From Rickettsia endosymbiont of Ixodes persulcatus (lineage in GTDB: Bacteria > Pseudomonadota > Alphaproteobacteria > Rickettsiales > Rickettsiaceae): a stretch of 8,181 bases of DNA. The notes beneath the pieces are model-generated. The model worked only from the letters and a program-made list of their open reading frames with translations. It searched no databases and was not told the DNA's origin. Shown here one piece after another: positions 6,496 to 8,181 of this stretch. Both the position numbers and the translations under genes were made by a program. Each line of letters begins with the position of its first letter. Positions within the stretch are counted from its first letter, which is position 1. The DNA is taken from NCBI GenBank assembly GCA_027293795.1, contig JAPYLE010000106.1:1-8181 (forward strand). The letters run 5' to 3'.

Positions 6496-7744
6496 CTCTC
6501 TAAAACAAGATGTGGTAACGTTCGGTTGTCGGCTTAATATTTATGAAAGTGAGATAATAAGGAAAAATCTTGAATTTTCGGGTCTTGATAACGTCATGGT
6601 ATTTAATACTTGTGCTGTAACTAAAGTGGCTGAGAAACAAGCAAGACAAGCTATTCGTGGAGCTAAAAAAAATAATCCTGATTTAAAAATTATTGTTACG
6701 GGTTGTAGCGCTCAAACGAGTCCGCAAATGTACGGTAATATGCCGGAAGTTGACAAGGTTATAGGTAATGAAGAAAAGCTATTATCTAATTACTACCAAA
6801 TTACCGATGAAAAAATAGCAGTTAACGATATAATGTCGGTAAAAGAGACTGTAGGTCATTTGGTAAGTAGCTTTGACGGTAAATCTCGTGCTTTTATTCA
6901 GGTACAAAACGGTTGTGATCATTTTTGTACTTTCTGTATTATCCCTTACGGTAGAGGTAAAAGTAGATCAGTACCGATAGGAGCTATAGCAGAGCAAGTA
7001 AAACATTTGATGTTAAACGGTTTTAAAGAAGTGGTTTTTACAGGTGTTGATGTTACGGCTTACGGTTCAGATTTACCTGGGAGTCCAACCTTTGCACAAA
7101 TGATTAAACGAGTTTTAAATTTAGTTCCTGAATTAAGAAGGCTTAGATTATCTTCAATAGATGTTGCAGAAATAGATGATGAACTTTTTGAGCTTATAGC
7201 TTACAGTGAAAGGATAATGCCGCATTTTCATATTAGCCTGCAAGCAGGCGACGATATGATATTAAAACGTATGAAAAGACGACATAATAGAACAAATGTA
7301 ATAGAGTTTTGTCGGAAGTTGCGGGCAGTAAGACCTGAAGTATCGTTCGGTGCGGATATTATAGCAGGTTTCCCAACGGAAACTCCTGAAATGTTTGAAA
7401 ATACAAGAAAATTAATTTCAGAAGCAGAATTACAATATTTACATGTTTTCCCTTATTCGGAAAGAGAGGGAACACCCGCAGCTTGTATGCCGCAAGTACC
7501 GAAGGCTATAAGGAAAGAAAGAGCAGAAATTCTAAGGCAAGAGGGGCAAAATCAGTTAATAGAGTTCTTTAAAAAACACATAGGGCAGAAAGTGGAGTTA
7601 TTAGTAGAGAATAATAATATTGCCCATACCGAGAATTTTATTCCGGTGAAGCTAGAAAAACCTTTAGAAATAGGGCAGATATTTAAAGCAAAGTTAGTGG
7701 GTATAGAGGAAGGGTATATGAGATGCGATGTCATTCCCGCGTAG
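6488..7744 (+). CDS. mtaB: tRNA (N6-threonylcarbamoyladenosine(37)-C2)-methylthiotransferase MtaB
   Basis: Radical-SAM enzyme that adds a methylthio group to t6A at position 37 of tRNAs reading ANN codons, stabilising codon pairing. The 418-residue protein has the family's three parts. The N-terminal MTTase domain has the cluster cysteines Cys14 (FGCRLN), Cys42 (NTCAVT) and Cys73 (TGCSAQ). The radical-SAM domain has the CxxxCxxC motif at Cys143, Cys147 and Cys150 (NGCDHFCTFCIIPYGRG), with later blocks FTGVDVTAYG, HFHISLQAGDD and DIIAGFPTET. A C-terminal TRAM-like RNA-binding domain runs from about 359 to 413. The order and the FGCRLN form favour MtaB over MiaB or RimO. It starts with GTG inside the end of dapF. 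The last residues (DVIPA) and the stop lie in a palindromic repeat, so the native C-terminus has probably been replaced. Confidence 0.95.
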   Translation: MNNSLKQDVVTFGCRLNIYESEIIRKNLEFSGLDNVMVFNTCAVTKVAEKQARQAIRGAKKNNPDLKIIVTGCSAQTSPQMYGNMPEVDKVIGNEEKLLSNYYQITDEKIAVNDIMSVKETVGHLVSSFDGKSRAFIQVQNGCDHFCTFCIIPYGRGKSRSVPIGAIAEQVKHLMLNGFKEVVFTGVDVTAYGSDLPGSPTFAQMIKRVLNLVPELRRLRLSSIDVAEIDDELFELIAYSERIMPHFHISLQAGDDMILKRMKRRHNRTNVIEFCRKLRAVRPEVSFGADIIAGFPTETPEMFENTRKLISEAELQYLHVFPYSEREGTPAACMPQVPKAIRKERAEILRQEGQNQLIEFFKKHIGQKVELLVENNNIAHTENFIPVKLEKPLEIGQIFKAKLVGIEEGYMRCDVIPA

Positions 7745-7757
7745 GCGGGAATGACAT
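7728..7757. repeat. Perfect 13-bp-stem palindrome containing the mtaB stop codon
   Basis: ATGTCATTCCCGC (7728-7740) pairs exactly with GCGGGAATGACAT (7745-7757) around the loop GTAG, whose TAG is the mtaB stop. It shares the ATGTCAT...ATGACAT ends and the CCCGC stem of the repeat at 1139-1212 and is a compact member of the same dispersed family. It could fold in mRNA between mtaB and pheS, but no U-run follows, so I do not call it an intrinsic terminator. Confidence 0.88.
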
Positions 7758-7796
7758 ATAAACTATACTTAAAAAACAAACAAGTAAGAAAAAACC

Positions 7797-8181
7797 ATGG
7801 AAAATATAGAAACAATATTAAGGCTTGCTGAGGAAAAAATTTTATTAGTACAAAACTTAAAAGATCTACAAGAATATAAAGTAGAATTTTTAGGCAAGAA
7901 CGGTATAGTGACCGGTGAGCTTAAAAAATTAGGCAGTTTAAGTGAACAAGAACGTAAAGAATTTGGCTTAAAAATCAATAAGTTAAAAGATAAAATACAG
8001 AATATAATAAAAGTCAAAGAAGAAATTTTAGAAGAACAAGAATTAAATTTAAAGCTTGCAGCTGATAAAATTGATCTGACAATCCCTGCAAGGAAATATA
8101 AACAAGGTTCTATTCATCCTATAACGCAGTGTAGTGAGGAGTTAATACAAGTATTTTCGCAGTTTGGCTTTACTATAGAAA
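7797..8181 (+). CDS. pheS: Phenylalanine-tRNA ligase alpha subunit, N-terminal part (runs off the window)
   Basis: Catalytic subunit of the alpha2-beta2 phenylalanyl-tRNA synthetase, which charges tRNA-Phe in the cytoplasm. The 128 residues present open MENIETILRLAEEK. They comprise the charged N-terminal coiled-coil arm (about 1-92) with the family motif VEFLGKNG (29-36) and the GSIHPITQ segment (104-111) that marks entry into the class II catalytic core. Usual length is about 350 residues, so roughly two thirds of the gene, including motifs 1-3, lies beyond the window. The ATG at 7797 matches the family N-terminus; only a weak purine stretch (AGTAAGAAAAAA) precedes it. It follows mtaB by 52 bases, a gap largely made of the palindromic repeat, and could be read from the dapF promoter. 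pheT would be expected next. Confidence 0.95.
   Translation, partial: MENIETILRLAEEKILLVQNLKDLQEYKVEFLGKNGIVTGELKKLGSLSEQERKEFGLKINKLKDKIQNIIKVKEEILEEQELNLKLAADKIDLTIPARKYKQGSIHPITQCSEELIQVFSQFGFTIE

Noticed and set aside
7552..7815. Minus-strand frame with a VIPAYAGMTS peptide
   Set aside because: It is the antisense of mtaB and the start of pheS; the recognisable peptide is only the translated palindromic repeat.
7769..8017. Minus-strand frame of 82 codons, hydrophobic
   Set aside because: It is the antisense shadow of pheS, whose plus-strand protein has clear family motifs.
1..8181. CRISPR array, tRNA, rRNA or phage module
   Set aside because: No regularly spaced direct repeats, no cloverleaf with a TTC loop, no rRNA-like conserved blocks and no phage structural genes were seen on either strand.

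Overview
The window looks like part of a Rickettsia chromosome, most likely spotted-fever or transitional group. The basis is the AT-rich composition, the closely matching Rickettsia-type DapF, MtaB and PheS proteins, palindromic repeats of the Rickettsia type (one inside a reading frame), an IS630-type transposase edge, and many genes that are decayed but still readable. The assignment rests on recalled family features; no database search was run.

Layout. Bases 1-70 are the N-terminus of an IS630-like transposase on the minus strand, running off the window. Bases 136-399 (minus) are a small hypothetical gene with a very good ribosome binding site. Bases 400-754 are AT-rich DNA with no recognisable gene. 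Bases 755-3230 (minus) are the wreck of a drug-efflux locus: an outer-membrane efflux lipoprotein (OprM/NodT type) fused by deletion to an RND inner-membrane pump (MdtB/MdtC/AcrB type). The pump has many frameshifts, an inserted palindromic repeat and a deletion of roughly its C-terminal half. A palindromic element of about 115 bp sits on the lipoprotein leader. Bases 3543-4706 (minus) are an apparently intact GT4 glycosyltransferase. It carries an in-frame RPE1-like peptide and ends inside a 130-bp palindrome with perfect 30-bp arms. Bases 4709-5599 (minus) are a broken PD-(D/E)XK nuclease-family transposase (Rpn-like) ending two bases before the glycosyltransferase start.

From 5629 to 5660 a 13-bp inverted repeat carries an extended -10 box (TGCTATAAT) on each strand, so it reads as a compact divergent promoter. 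To the right lie dapF (lysine/peptidoglycan), mtaB (tRNA t6A37 methylthiolation) and the start of pheS (phenylalanyl-tRNA synthetase alpha), all on the plus strand with an overlap or short gap. This is the healthy housekeeping part of the window.

No new defence or biosynthetic system is evident. The interesting content is genome decay and palindromic selfish DNA: repeats that entered genes and now supply protein residues (RPE1 inside the glycosyltransferase, a GTCATTCCCGC palindrome supplying the last codons and stop of mtaB, and a palindrome covering the glycosyltransferase C-terminus), plus the symmetric divergent promoter.
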